This document shows positions 34,432 to 45,000 of a stretch of DNA of 64,000 bases, one piece after another; the stretch's first letter is position 1; every line of letters begins with the position of its first letter. The DNA is from Sphingobacteriales bacterium 50-39 (GTDB lineage Bacteria; Bacteroidota; Bacteroidia; Chitinophagales; Chitinophagaceae), in NCBI GenBank assembly GCA_001898505.1, contig MKTZ01000015.1, positions 583,518-647,517 on the forward strand, in the 5' to 3' direction. The position numbers and the translations under genes are program-made. The notes beneath the pieces were generated by a model. It searched no databases, was not told where the DNA came from, and worked only from the letters and a program-made list of their open reading frames with translations.

Positions 34432-35013
34432 ATGAACCCCAAAGCGGATTTCTTTTTTGATAAAGACACCCAGTGGCAGAAAGAATATGGGAAATTGAGA
34501 ACGATCGTTCTCGACTGCGGGCTCACCGAAGAGCTGAAGTGGGGATGTCCCTGTTATCAATTCGAGGGAAGGAACATCGTTCTTATACATGGATTTAAAG
34601 AATACTGCGCACTCCTGTTCTTCAAAGGCGCCCTTCTAAATGATCCCGACGGTATTCTGATCCAACAAACAGAGAACGTGCAGGCGGCGCGCCAGATACG
34701 ACTGACCAGCGTCCAGCAGATAGCTAAGATGGAGCGCACGTTGAAAACCTATATTTATGAGGCCATCGAAGTGGAGCGGGCGGGACTGCAGGTGAAAATG
34801 AAAAAGACCACCCAATTCGCAATGCCCGAAGAATTCCAAAACAAATTAGACAAGTCCGCCACCTTGAAGAAGGCCTTTGAAGCACTAACGCCGGGCCGGC
34901 AAAGAGGATACCTTCTTTACTTCGCCGCTGCCAAACAACCCAAGACCAGGGAGTCGAGGATTGAAAAATACAGGCAGCATATCCTGAATGGCAAAGGGCT
35001 GGAAGATGTCTGA
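34432..35013 (+). CDS. YdeI/OmdA-like protein with N-terminal DUF1801
   Basis: 193 aa. Residues about 12-115 form a DUF1801 domain (LRTIVLDCGLTEELKWGCPCY ... LIHGFKEYCALLFFKGALL). The C-terminal third matches the YdeI/OmpD-associated helical segment (PEEFQNKLDKSATLKKAFEALTPGRQRGYLLYFAAAKQPKTRESRIEKY shortened here to its key K/E/R positions). YdeI-type proteins are linked to envelope stress and peptide resistance in other bacteria. Third gene of the ArsR-controlled operon. No signal peptide. Confidence 0.88.
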   Translation: MNPKADFFFDKDTQWQKEYGKLRTIVLDCGLTEELKWGCPCYQFEGRNIVLIHGFKEYCALLFFKGALLNDPDGILIQQTENVQAARQIRLTSVQQIAKMERTLKTYIYEAIEVERAGLQVKMKKTTQFAMPEEFQNKLDKSATLKKAFEALTPGRQRGYLLYFAAAKQPKTRESRIEKYRQHILNGKGLEDV

Positions 35014-35048
35014 AAACGGGCCTCTGGAAAATTTAGCCCGTTTTCCAG
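35013..35048. terminator. Bidirectional terminator with two competing hairpins
   Basis: AAAACGGGC (35013-35021) pairs with GCCCGTTTT (35036-35044), a 9-bp stem ending in a T-run. An overlapping alternative, CTGGAAAA (35024-35031) with TTTTCCAG (35041-35048), excludes it. It sits between the convergent YdeI-like gene and the beta-barrel-like gene. Confidence 0.6.
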
Positions 35049-35057
35049 AAATATCTT

Positions 35058-35096
35058 ATGTCTGTCCTTCGGACAACGGACCTCCGGCCCGTTTTT
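35058..35096 (+). repeat. Dispersed two-hairpin repeat, copy B
   Basis: Begins ATGTCTGTCCTTCGGACA (stem TGTCC/GGACA), then ACGGACC paired with GGCCCGT around TCC with one mismatch, followed by TTTTT. The run ACAACGGACCTCCGGCCC is nearly identical to copy D. It lies just after the terminator between the convergent genes and can itself act as a T-tailed hairpin. Confidence 0.65.
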
Positions 35097-35111
35097 GTGA
35101 ATAATCCGTTG

Positions 35112-35744
35112 TTACCGCTTGTGCAGGTACACGTTGAACCCAGCCTTGATCACGGGCAGCGGATGGCCATTGAAGTCATTATACGGAGAGTTCTTATCCC
35201 CCAGCACATCGAACATAAGGGAAATATAAAAGCCGCCCTCCCCGATGACCCGTTGTCCATAACCCACGCCCAACAGCAGGCTGGCGGCGCTGGTATTGAA
35301 CGTATACGATGCACCACCTGACCCTGGATTCATATCTTTTTGATTCTGGCTGATCCAATTGTATTCCGGCTGTGCCGCAAAAAAGAGGAAAGGCAGCGGA
35401 TAAGCCCTTCCAAATACCCCACCGCCATAATTGAAGGTCCTGTACCGGATATTGTTATCATAATACGGATCGGCCCGTACGGAATTGTAGTTGAAGTTGA
35501 CGACGACGCCGGCATCCAGCCAGTTGTTGAGCGAATATCCCATCTCGGGGCTTACCCCCACATTGAATTGATAGGAGCCCAGACCCAATGCCAGGCTACC
35601 TCCCAAAAAAAGATTCTCTTTCTGCAATCCGCCTCCGTTGGCGGCATCCGAATAGGTATATACACGTTGTGGCATACGTTCCTGCGCCCCGGCGCCCAGT
35701 GCTGCGATCAGGCAACATCCTGCGAATAAGATCTTTTTTAACAT
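35112..35744 (-). CDS. Putative outer-membrane beta-barrel protein
   Basis: 210 aa. Signal peptide MLKKILFAGCCLIAALGAGAQ. The mature part has alternating amphipathic strands with aromatic ends (LFLGGSLALGLGSYQFNVGV, EMGYSLNNWLDAGVVVNFNY, FLFFAAQPEYNWIS) and ends in a strand closing KAGFNVYLHKR. The pattern resembles small porin-like or OmpA-barrel proteins of Bacteroidota; I do not recognise a specific family. It lies 9 bp downstream of the remains of the FAD-linked oxidase, whose promoter it may share. Confidence 0.75.
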   Translation of the reverse strand: MLKKILFAGCCLIAALGAGAQERMPQRVYTYSDAANGGGLQKENLFLGGSLALGLGSYQFNVGVSPEMGYSLNNWLDAGVVVNFNYNSVRADPYYDNNIRYRTFNYGGGVFGRAYPLPFLFFAAQPEYNWISQNQKDMNPGSGGASYTFNTSAASLLLGVGYGQRVIGEGGFYISLMFDVLGDKNSPYNDFNGHPLPVIKAGFNVYLHKR

Positions 35745-35753
35745 GACTGGCTT

Positions 35754-37054
35754 TTAATTTCTTTGATCGAATATTTTTCCGGCATTTAATATATTATTGG
35801 GATCAAAAACCTTTTTGATGCCTCGCATCAGCTCCAGCTGAACATCCTGAAATACGATGTCCATATACCCCTTCTGTACCAGCCCGATGCCATGCTCCCC
35901 GCTAATAGTGCCACCCAGCTCCTTCACGAGCACGAAGAGGGCACGCAGGCTCTCCACGATCTTCGGGTCTTCCTGGCTGTTGGCGCTGCCCTCCTTCTTT
36001 ATCCGGATATGCAGATTGCCATCCCCCGCATGTCCATAACAAACAGCATAGAACCCATACTGCCTGCCCAGTTCCTTTACTCCCCTGATCAATGCGGGCA
36101 GGGCCGCCCGGGGCACCACGGTGTCCTCCTCGATGGTATACCCGTCGATCTTCACGGCCTCGGCTACCCTCCGCCGGATCTTCCATAGCTCTGCCTTCTG
36201 TACGGCATCATCTGCAAAAAGGATGTCTTCCCCAGCACCATATTCTTCCAAATAAGATGGGCGTCTATCTCCACCAGTTCGAGGGCGCTGGGCGTAAATC
36301 CGGCCCGGAAAATAGCCGATACGGCCTCGCCGGCCTTCTCCAGGCTCTTGAATGGCACCAGCATCAATAGGTCGTATCTGGGTAAAGGCAGCAGCTTCAG
36401 GACAATCTTAGTGACAATTCCCAGGGTCCCTTCGCTGCCTACCACGAGCTGCGTGAGGTTATAGCCGGTGGAATTCTTTAATACGTTGGCGCCGGTCCAG
36501 ATGATATCGCCTGTAGGCAATACCAGCTGCAAGTTCAGGACATAATCCTTTACCACGCCATATTTCACGGCCTTGGGCCCTCCGCTGTTCTCCGCGATGT
36601 TCCCTCCAATGAAGCAGGACCCTCGGCTGCTGGGGTCGGGCGGATAGAACAACCCTTTCTCCTTGACGGCATTCTGGAGCACTTCGGTGATGACGCCCGG
36701 CTCGGTGGTCACCTGGCCATTCCGCTCGTCAATTTCGACAATAGAATTCATTCTTTCAGTGGAGATCAGCACTCCGCCAAATTGCGGCAAGGCGCCTCCG
36801 CTGAGTCCGGTGCCGGCCCCACGAGGTGTGACTGGGATACGATATTGATCGCAGATACGCATTATGGCGCTGATCTCCTCCGCTGTACGGGGTTTCAGCA
36901 CTATCTCAGGTAAATAGATCAGGTGCTCGGTCTCATCATGCCCATAGTTCCGGAGCGACTCTTCATCCATAGCCATATGCTTTTCTCCCACGATGTGTCT
37001 GAACATTTCTATCCGTTCGACTGTGATAAGCCCTTCTTTTCCAGCAGTGGACAT
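35754..37054 (-). pseudogene. FAD-linked oxidase (GlcD/D-lactate dehydrogenase-like), broken by internal deletion and frameshift
   Basis: Two reading frames together resemble one GlcD-type oxidase. 36164-37054 gives the N-terminal part: FAD-binding p-cresol-hydroxylase-type domain with PVTPRGAGTGLSGGALP, DPSSRGSCFIGGNIAENSGG and VVGSEGTLGIVTK, up to LELVEIDAHLI. 35754-36251 in another frame gives the C-terminal part: EEYGAGEDILFADDAVQKAELWKIRRRVAEA, CYGHAGDGNLHI, SGEHGIGLVQKG and FDPNNILNAGKIF. From memory of the family, intact members carry about 35-45 residues between those two points, including an LLIEVDG-type strand. Here they are missing and the frames do not match, so a deletion of a non-multiple of three has joined them. 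Inactive unless it is an assembly error. Confidence 0.82.
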
Positions 37055-37084
37055 TCCTTAAAATTTGCCGTAAAATTAATGTTT

Positions 37085-38128
37085 TTAAGGCTTGAAAGAG
37101 GGACACAGCGACTGCCTTCTGTTGCCGTTGTATTCATTGTAAAAGCCCTGACTGGTGAGTGCAAATTCGAATGCCCCAAATCCACCGTCGTAATGCTTGA
37201 GGGTAGAAGTGGTGACGTCGTATGTGAAGGTTAGCTTTATGTTCTTATAAATGAACCCGATCATGGGAATAATGGCATCGCCAGCCCTGTAGTAGAGACC
37301 GCCAATCACCTGCTGGTCGCCATCATCCTTGAGATTGTACTGCGCATTCATGCCCAGGACGGCCTCAGAAGAATTGGCCATGCTGGTATAATACCCCATG
37401 GGGTTGATGATCACCTGGTCGCTGGCCTTGATGCTGGCATTGATGAACCCAATATAGCGCCGGGGGATCCTGGAGTCGAACCCCGCGGGGTCGGTGCTGA
37501 AGAAGGATTCCCGGGCCCGGTTGATATGCTGTACGGAAAATCCTGCGTTCAGGTACATTTTATTGGTGGGGAAATAGGCGTAGTTCAACCCTATCTGCAT
37601 ATCGAAATACGTCACATTCGGCTGATCGATGACGACGCTGGTAGGCAACTGGGCGTCAAAGAAATGTCCGTCGAACTGATCGGGGAATTTCAGCTGGCTG
37701 GTATTGATCCGCTTGTTGATAAATCCTGCGTTAAATCCGGCGGTGAGCAGGCTGGAATAACCCAGCATCTGGTGATAGGCCACGGAGCCATAGGCCTCGG
37801 TAGAGGTCAGCGTGCCGGCGCCGGCATCATCCCGAAGAATGACACCCCCAACCCCCATCCATCCATTCTCGATCCTGTTACGAAATACCTGCGCGTCCCC
37901 CCAGATACTCATGGTCCGATACGGCACGGCCATCACGGGAGACCATTGATCCCGATAGTTCGCGCCCAGTCTGAAATCTGCGTCGGGAATAAATCCGGTG
38001 TTGGCGGGATTGGTAGTAAGCGGGGAATTGAACCATTGGGAGAAATGGAGGTCCTGGGCATGCCCTTGCAGCAATGCCAGCACCATGCAGCAACCCATGA
38101 ATGATATTTTTTTCGCACTACGCCGCAT
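37085..38128 (-). CDS. PorP/SprF family T9SS membrane protein
   Basis: 347 aa. Signal peptide (ISFMGCCMVLALLQGHAQ) followed by the family signature DLHFSQWFNSPLTTNPANTGF, then beta-barrel-like sequence with the usual GMNAQYNLKD and YKNIKLTFTYDVTTSTLKHY strands and the typical C-terminal LCPSFKP. Outer-membrane partner for CHU_C-type cargo. It follows two giant CHU_C proteins on the same strand and is probably their dedicated partner; the gap to the nearer one is 93 bp. Same length as the copy at 10893-11936 but clearly diverged. Confidence 0.92.
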   Translation of the reverse strand: MRRSAKKISFMGCCMVLALLQGHAQDLHFSQWFNSPLTTNPANTGFIPDADFRLGANYRDQWSPVMAVPYRTMSIWGDAQVFRNRIENGWMGVGGVILRDDAGAGTLTSTEAYGSVAYHQMLGYSSLLTAGFNAGFINKRINTSQLKFPDQFDGHFFDAQLPTSVVIDQPNVTYFDMQIGLNYAYFPTNKMYLNAGFSVQHINRARESFFSTDPAGFDSRIPRRYIGFINASIKASDQVIINPMGYYTSMANSSEAVLGMNAQYNLKDDGDQQVIGGLYYRAGDAIIPMIGFIYKNIKLTFTYDVTTSTLKHYDGGFGAFEFALTSQGFYNEYNGNRRQSLCPSFKP

Positions 38129-38221
38129 AATCCCTCTTATTTTAAGTAACGTTATGAACGTCTTTTTGGTTGTCTTTCTCCCTTGTTAATTGCATGGGAA
38201 TTACCGTGAATCACCGGGAGA

Positions 38222-41200
38222 TCATCGTATCAGCGTCACATCTCCTTTTTTGCTCACATGTTTGCCATTCGAGAACTGCGCCTCCAGGGTATATGCGTAT
38301 ACGCCCATCGGCTGTAAAATGCCCTGGTAAGTCCCATCCCAACCGGTGTCCTGGTCCGTCGACTGGAACACCAGCTGCCCCCAGCGGTTGTATATCCTGA
38401 GCAACATCTTGTCAATGCCAAAACCTGCTACTTTAAAGATACTATTCTGCCCAAATCTGCCGGGCGTAAAGGCATTCGGCATGTCCAACAATGGGTTGAT
38501 CAACGTAGCTACTGCATGACAGGCGGTATCGGTGCAGTCATATTGGTTATAGGAGACTAGACAAACATTGAACGTGTCCGTAAATTTATACAAATGTTGG
38601 ACAGTATCCATTTTTGTTGTCATTAAAGTGTCCCCATCCCCAAAATCCCATTTATACCGGTTGGCGCCGGACGACCCATTAGCAAACACCATCGGCGTAT
38701 TGGACACGGGCGGCGACGGGCTAAAAGTAAAGGCGCTGACAGGTTTGGGACTTACGATCAGCGACATGGTCGTATCGTCTTGCTTATTACAGGTGTTAGG
38801 ATCGAACGCCGTCATCTTCACCGTATAGGTACCAGGGTTCTGATATAAGTGGGTGGGTGACGACTGGGTCGATGAATTGTCGGGACTGGAGGGGTCGCCA
38901 AAATCCCATAGGAAAGTCTGTCCACCCAGGGAGGTATTGTTAAAGACGGCGGTATAAGGCGCACAGCCAAACGGCGGCGTCTGGAATAACGCTACAGTAT
39001 TGGGCGAGACCCGCAGTGTATCTACGAGTTCGTCCGGGGAGTTGCAATACCCCGTATCGATGAGTGCCAGATGTATAAAATAGGTGCCCGGGGTCGTGTA
39101 AAGGTGCTGTATGGATGATCCATTCGGGCCGGCGTTGATCCTGCCCGCCGCGTCGCTGAAAATCCAGACAATGGAAGTATCGTCCAGCGGTTTCGAGCCC
39201 GGCGCCAGGGTGGACAGGTTCGTAAATTGATAGTTCAGTAAATGACAGTCGGTGCCCACTTTTGCAACGTTCATATCCAGAAAGACCTTGTCGGTGCGTC
39301 CGCTTACGATCCTATAGGCGGTGTCCCGGACATTACAGCTGTTGCTGTCGATGGCCACTATCATCACCCTGTAAGATCCCTTAGTGTAATAGGTATGTGT
39401 AACAACTGGGCTTATAGTAGCCGTGTCCGGACCGCCATCCCCAAAATTCCAGATATAAGACTTGGCATTGCGTATGGTGTCCTCGAATACAGCGTCCAAA
39501 GGAATACAGCCGCTGGTATCCCCCAGCCGTCCGTTGACGGAAGCCCGCAGCCCGGCCGCTACCCCTGCGAAGTTGAAGGCGATCTTGATGGCAGCCAGGT
39601 TACAGCCGGTGGGAGCCGCTCCGTTCCTGGGCGCCCAGACCCCGGCGGTGGTGGGGAAGGGCTTGGCGGTGCCGGTATTGCAATTGGCGCACACGGCCTG
39701 GTAAATGATCCCGAACTGGTCGTAGCGGCTGGTGCCGCCATCCACATGCTCGCTGATGCTTCGTGCGTTGTCATCCTGCCCATAGAAGGTTCCATATAGA
39801 AGGGCGGACGCATTCTTCTTGATGACGATGAAATAAAAATCCCGATTGTCCGTCAGTTTTTTGATGGCATCAGGGGTCACTGGCATGCCAACGGTGCCAG
39901 CCAGTCCATAGTTGTCGGTCTGTCCGGCAATGATCCATCCTCCCCATCCGGAAATGTACATGTTCTCGCAACGATCCACCAGGAATGCTACAGGAGAAAT
40001 ATTGGGCAGTTTGCCGTTGGGCGTACCGAAAGTGGTGGAGAATACAAAGCCGGACAGGTCGTTTTTTAGTTTGGATACAAATTGCTTGGCGCCGGGATTG
40101 ATGAATTGTACATTGGACGTGACGGGCCAGGTCCCATTGGTGGTGCCCATGATATAGGGAGCCCCGTCCCGGTCGAACTTTATACCATAAATGGACTCCG
40201 CCGCCCCTGTACCAAAGTAGCTGGTCTGTTTTTGCCGCTGGCCGTCAGCGGATATCACGGAGACAAATCCGTCACAGACACCACCCTGGTATGAAGCCTG
40301 GAATGCGCTGGTCTTATCTCCCGGAAAGTCGCTACTAGTAGTTGCCCCGGCGACATATATGTCCCCAGTCAGGGGGTTGGGCTGCAGTACGAAGACAGCA
40401 TCCATACCGGAGCCTCCCAGAAAGCTGCTCCATATGATATGATTACAGGCGGGGTCGACCTTTATCACGACGGCATCCTGTCCGCCACCTCCATATTTGG
40501 GTTGAAATACATTGCCCCGGATGGGGAACAGGCCGGCAGGATCCGATGACTGGGTCGAAGCCCCGATCAGGATATTACCCTGCCCATCCAGCACTACCTC
40601 GCTGCGGGAGTCATCCCCATAGTTCCTTATCAACGAATCCGCCCTTTCATTACGGCTTCTCAGCTGGTCGGCCATATTCACACAATCATTACCCGTTCCT
40701 CCGATCCTGATACAGCCGATGAGTGCACTACCTGAGGGGTCGAGTTTGGCGACAAACATGTCGGCAGCCCCGCCGGGGCCTTCCTTGGTCTTGTATGGGA
40801 AGTCGTTAGAATAGCTTCGTCCCAGCACGATGAGATCACCCTGCGCGTCGGAGATCATGCTATGCGGTGTCTCGCTGTCGGAACCGCCCAGGTAGGTGGC
40901 AAAGATCTTGCTGCGGCCATTGGCGCTGAACTTTATAACCCCTACGTCGAACTCCCCGCCTCCGTATCTTGGCTGCAGCGCTCCCGTATTCCAGGGGAAA
41001 GCAGCGCCAAAGACAATACCCCCGGCGAAAAATGTTCCACCGGGACCAGGGGTCGCCGTAAATCCCCAGTTGCTGATCTTGCTGCCTGTGAAAGTGCAGA
41101 ATACCAGCGTGGGGTCGATGATCAAAGTAGACCCAGCATCATAATCGGCCACCTTAAAGCTTACGGTATTCCTGTTCCTGATGACGAATTTCGACCGTAC

Positions 41201-41959
41201 AGGCACACGCCCCTTTGCATCAAACTGGAAAGTGGACGGCTCCAGTTCCTTTACCTGTCCAACGGAGGTATTCACCAGCAGCTGTCCCTTTTTGATCTGC
41301 AGCCCGTCGGCTCCTTCATACTGCATGGCTATCTGGTTCACATTCCCTCCGGGATGGACGATGATCTCGTATTTCAATTGCCCCTCATCGGTGTAATAAC
41401 GAAGGTCGATGTTGGGATAAATATCTTTATAGGTCACCCCTTGATAGGACACACAATGGCTGGCCCATTTGGAAGGGTCATTGCCGATGAAGTAATTATT
41501 GTATCCCTCAACAGGTTTGTCGGGGATAATGGTTACGCCCTCATTGGCTCCGATAAAAGTGACACGGTAGGCATGAGAGTGGATGAGCACATCATCCGGG
41601 TCTGCCGGGGCGCCACCCCCGCCACCGGAACCACTGCCCGTACCGCCGCCCGGAACACTCTTGACGGGAGTGGAAGAAGCGGCTACTTTCACGTTGCCTG
41701 TGGGCGATGCCTGGGGTCCAACAGGATGCCTGTGCGCCACTGTCATCTTTGCCAGGTCATCGGGGTTGTTCAATAGTACGGTAAAGCCTGTCTTCTGAAG
41801 AAAGAACGCTCCGGTATTCATATCGCCCCTGAAATTCACCCGGCTGTCCCATTGCCCTTTATTCTCTACAAATTCTATATTGGAAGCCCCGTCCTGCGCA
41901 AGACAGGAGGTGACAGCAGCAATCAGTGCCAATACCAGTATGGAAGCGTTTTTCTTCAA
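38222..41959 (-). CDS. Giant secreted DUF7948/SBBP/PKD protein with CHU_C sorting domain (paralogue 2)
   Basis: 1245 aa. Signal peptide (MKKNASILVLALIAAVTSCLAQ), then the N-terminal domain that opens with IEFVENKGQWDSRVNFRGD (DUF7948 type), a low-complexity Gly/Ser linker, SBBP-like beta-propeller repeats (ATYLGGSDSETPHSMISDAQG, SSFLGGSGMDAVF), three or four PKD modules (YIWNFGDGGPD, FLWDFGDPSSPD, YKWDFGDGDT) and the CHU_C sorting tail (PNAFTPGRFGQNSIFKV, IYNRWGQLVFQS, GWDGTYQG ... KKGDVTLIR). Surface-exposed, adhesin-like, T9SS exported. Same architecture as the next gene upstream, so they arose by tandem duplication. Confidence 0.9.
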   Translation of the reverse strand: MKKNASILVLALIAAVTSCLAQDGASNIEFVENKGQWDSRVNFRGDMNTGAFFLQKTGFTVLLNNPDDLAKMTVAHRHPVGPQASPTGNVKVAASSTPVKSVPGGGTGSGSGGGGGAPADPDDVLIHSHAYRVTFIGANEGVTIIPDKPVEGYNNYFIGNDPSKWASHCVSYQGVTYKDIYPNIDLRYYTDEGQLKYEIIVHPGGNVNQIAMQYEGADGLQIKKGQLLVNTSVGQVKELEPSTFQFDAKGRVPVRSKFVIRNRNTVSFKVADYDAGSTLIIDPTLVFCTFTGSKISNWGFTATPGPGGTFFAGGIVFGAAFPWNTGALQPRYGGGEFDVGVIKFSANGRSKIFATYLGGSDSETPHSMISDAQGDLIVLGRSYSNDFPYKTKEGPGGAADMFVAKLDPSGSALIGCIRIGGTGNDCVNMADQLRSRNERADSLIRNYGDDSRSEVVLDGQGNILIGASTQSSDPAGLFPIRGNVFQPKYGGGGQDAVVIKVDPACNHIIWSSFLGGSGMDAVFVLQPNPLTGDIYVAGATTSSDFPGDKTSAFQASYQGGVCDGFVSVISADGQRQKQTSYFGTGAAESIYGIKFDRDGAPYIMGTTNGTWPVTSNVQFINPGAKQFVSKLKNDLSGFVFSTTFGTPNGKLPNISPVAFLVDRCENMYISGWGGWIIAGQTDNYGLAGTVGMPVTPDAIKKLTDNRDFYFIVIKKNASALLYGTFYGQDDNARSISEHVDGGTSRYDQFGIIYQAVCANCNTGTAKPFPTTAGVWAPRNGAAPTGCNLAAIKIAFNFAGVAAGLRASVNGRLGDTSGCIPLDAVFEDTIRNAKSYIWNFGDGGPDTATISPVVTHTYYTKGSYRVMIVAIDSNSCNVRDTAYRIVSGRTDKVFLDMNVAKVGTDCHLLNYQFTNLSTLAPGSKPLDDTSIVWIFSDAAGRINAGPNGSSIQHLYTTPGTYFIHLALIDTGYCNSPDELVDTLRVSPNTVALFQTPPFGCAPYTAVFNNTSLGGQTFLWDFGDPSSPDNSSTQSSPTHLYQNPGTYTVKMTAFDPNTCNKQDDTTMSLIVSPKPVSAFTFSPSPPVSNTPMVFANGSSGANRYKWDFGDGDTLMTTKMDTVQHLYKFTDTFNVCLVSYNQYDCTDTACHAVATLINPLLDMPNAFTPGRFGQNSIFKVAGFGIDKMLLRIYNRWGQLVFQSTDQDTGWDGTYQGILQPMGVYAYTLEAQFSNGKHVSKKGDVTLIR

Positions 41960-42001
41960 GTTAAGCTTTTTACAATGTACGAAATATCCACTGCAAATTT
42001 C

Positions 42002-45000
42002 TTACCGAACCAGCGTAATATCCCCCTTCCTCGTCACGTGCGTACCGTCCGAGAATTCAGCCTCTAACGTATAAGCATATACCTCCATGGGTTGCAAGGT
42101 CCCTCGATAAGTGCCATCCCATCCCTGGTCGGGATTGATGCTTTGGAATACCATCTGCCCCCAGCGATTGAATATCCTGAAATTCATACGAACGATGCCG
42201 AATCCCATCACCTTTATGATACTGTTCTGTCCAAACCGTCCGGGTGTAAACGCATTCGGCACATCCAGCAGTGGATTGATCAGGGTGGCTACAGGATGAC
42301 AAACAGTGTCGCTGCAGCCGGCGGTATTGTATACGACCAGGCAGGCCTGGAAGGTATCGGTCTTCACATATTGATGCATGGCAGTATCCCCCGTGAGCTT
42401 TACTTCCGAATGTCCATCCCCGAAGATCCATTCCCATTTGACGACATCCGGTGAATTTGTCGGATAGAAAGTGGTGGGCGTATTGGGCGTGGGTGGATTG
42501 GGCGTGGTGGTAAAGTCGGCCGAGGGCTTTGGCAGCAGCGTGATCGTCACAGATGTATCCGAATTGACATTGCAGGTGGCAGGGTCTGTCACGTGCAGCT
42601 TGACGGTATACCGCCCGGGGTTGGTATAATAATGAACCGGCGCTCTATCCGTAGACGTGGAGCCATCCCCGAAGTCCCAGAGATAGGTCTGACCACCTTT
42701 CGAGTCGTTCCCGAAGTGGATGCTATCAGGGGCGCATCCTGTGTCGCGTACGGATATGATCGCTACTACATTGGTGGCGATATACAGCTGCCGGGTCAGT
42801 GTATCCGGCGCATTGCAATAGCCGGTGTCGACGAGGACCAGGCTCACATTGTACGTCCCGGCGGAAGGGAATGAATGCTGTTCCTGGTCGGTGACGGACT
42901 GCCTTGGTATAATGGCGCCGTCGAAGATCCAGGTAAAGGCGGTATCCGAAAAAGGCGGTGCGGTACCCTGGGGCTGGGACAGATTGGTAAAGATAAAGTT
43001 GAAGGCGCCGCAGGGCCCCGACAGCTTGTAGCTGAAGTCTACGTTGGCGCGGTTGTCCTTTACCGTAATATTGTGGTAGACGGTGTCGGCTACATTGCAG
43101 GAATTGCTGTCGATGGCGATCAGCATCACTCTGTAAGACCCTACATTGGTATAGGTATGTGTCTCGGTGTAGTTGGTAGTGGCAAGGTCAGGGGTTCCGT
43201 CGCCATAACGCCAGATATAGCTCTTGGCGCGGCGCACGGTATCTGTGAATGTTACATCCAGCGGCGCACAGCCCAGGCTATCCCCTCTTCCCTGCAAACT
43301 CACCTTCAGTCCCGCGGTGACACCCGCGAAGTTAAAGGCGATCTTAACAGCGGCTTCGTTACATCCGTCTCCGCCGGTGCCGTTGCGGGGAAAGACCACG
43401 CCGGTGGTGACAGGGAAGATATTGACGGGTCCACCGCAGTTGGCGCAAATGGACTGATAGATGACCCCCTGCTTGTCAAATCTGCTGGTACCTCCATCCA
43501 CATGATCTCCGAACCTGCCGCCGGGCTGTCCGAAGAAGCTGCCATACAGCTGGCTGGCGGCATTCTTCTGCATTACAAAAAAGTAAAAGTCCTGTCCGTC
43601 CGTCCGACTCTGTATGGGGCTCCCGGTGACGGTGAGCCCTGTCGTAGTGGAATTATGATATCCTTCCATCGGGGCAGCATCTATGCCGCCGCCCCATCCT
43701 GATACGTATACATTTTCACACCTGTCGACCAGGAAAGCCGTAGGTGAGATATTGGGAAATGACAGACCTGAGGGACCGAAATTGGCGGAGTATATGATGC
43801 CGGAGAGGTCAGGCTGGAGCTTGGTAATAAACTGCTTCCCGCCGGCCTGGCTGCTGCCCGCCCCCTGGTTGAAGGGAGAGTTGACGACGGGCATCACTCC
43901 ATAGGTCGTTCCCGTGACATAGGGAAATCCCTTGGCATCCACCTGCACACCATAGATCATATCCGTAGTGTTGGTGCCAAAATATCTTGCAGTGAGCAGG
44001 GAAAGGCTGCCGCCATTGTCCTGGATCATGGTGATGAGTCCCTCCACGCCTCCATGACTCGAGGGACCGATAGCGCCCGCCGCAGGCCCTCCGGCACCAG
44101 GTACATCCGTGCTTAGGGTCCCACCCGTTGCATACAATATTTTGGTGAGAGGGCTGATCGCCACAGAGAACAATGCATCCGAGCCGCTGCCTCCAAGGTA
44201 GCTGCTGGCCATCAGGGTGGTAATATTCGGATCGAACTTCAGGATGACCCCATCCTGCCCGCCGCCGCTGGTCGATTGAAAAGCTCCTTTTACAGGGAAG
44301 TTGGTGGATTGCGTACAGGAGGCGACAAAAACATTGTTGTTGGCATCCAGCATGACCTCGGACCTGCCATCATCCCCATAATTCAACCTTAGCTGCTGTG
44401 TTCCTACTCCGCCGGGAGGATTCCTATACTTGGGCGCATAGTTTACGCCATCATCGTTGTCGCCGCCGATCTTTACGGACCCGATGGCGGCCGAACCCGC
44501 GGCATTCAGCTTCGTGACAAAGAGGTCGAAGGCCTTACCTGCATATTGCGAATTTGCCGAAGGGACGGTGGGAAAATCCGAAGAAGAGGTCCTGCCTGTT
44601 ACCAGGAGGTTCCCCTGGGCATCACAGATCATACTATGGGGCTGCTCATCTCCTGAGCCACCCAGATAAGTGGCATATATCACGGCCTTACCAGTGCTGT
44701 TGAACTTCATGATACCGATGTCGGTATTCAGGGGATCGTTCGGAGTCCCCTCGGACCCGTCGCCACCGTTCCAACGACGTTGGAAGGCGCCGCTGGTGGT
44801 TCCAAACATATCCCCGGACACTCCGTTGTCATCGAGCACGATACCGCCCGCATAAAAATTCCCCGCATTATCATACGTAGACGTATATCCCCAGTTGTCA
44901 CTGCGGCTGCCGGTGAAGGTGCAGAATATCTCCGAGGGATCGATGACGAGGAGCGCATTGGACGACCTGTTCTTGACACGAAAGCTCACCTTGTTGTCTT

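Noticed and set aside
36164..37054. A separate, complete short FAD-binding protein
   Set aside because: The final residues after HLI (WKNMVLGKTSF...) are the shifted reading of the neighbouring C-terminal half; the domain set is incomplete, so it is half of a broken gene.
40862..41776. Long plus-strand open frame (about 304 codons)
   Set aside because: Antisense to the DUF7948/CHU_C paralogue 2; no family resemblance or start signal.
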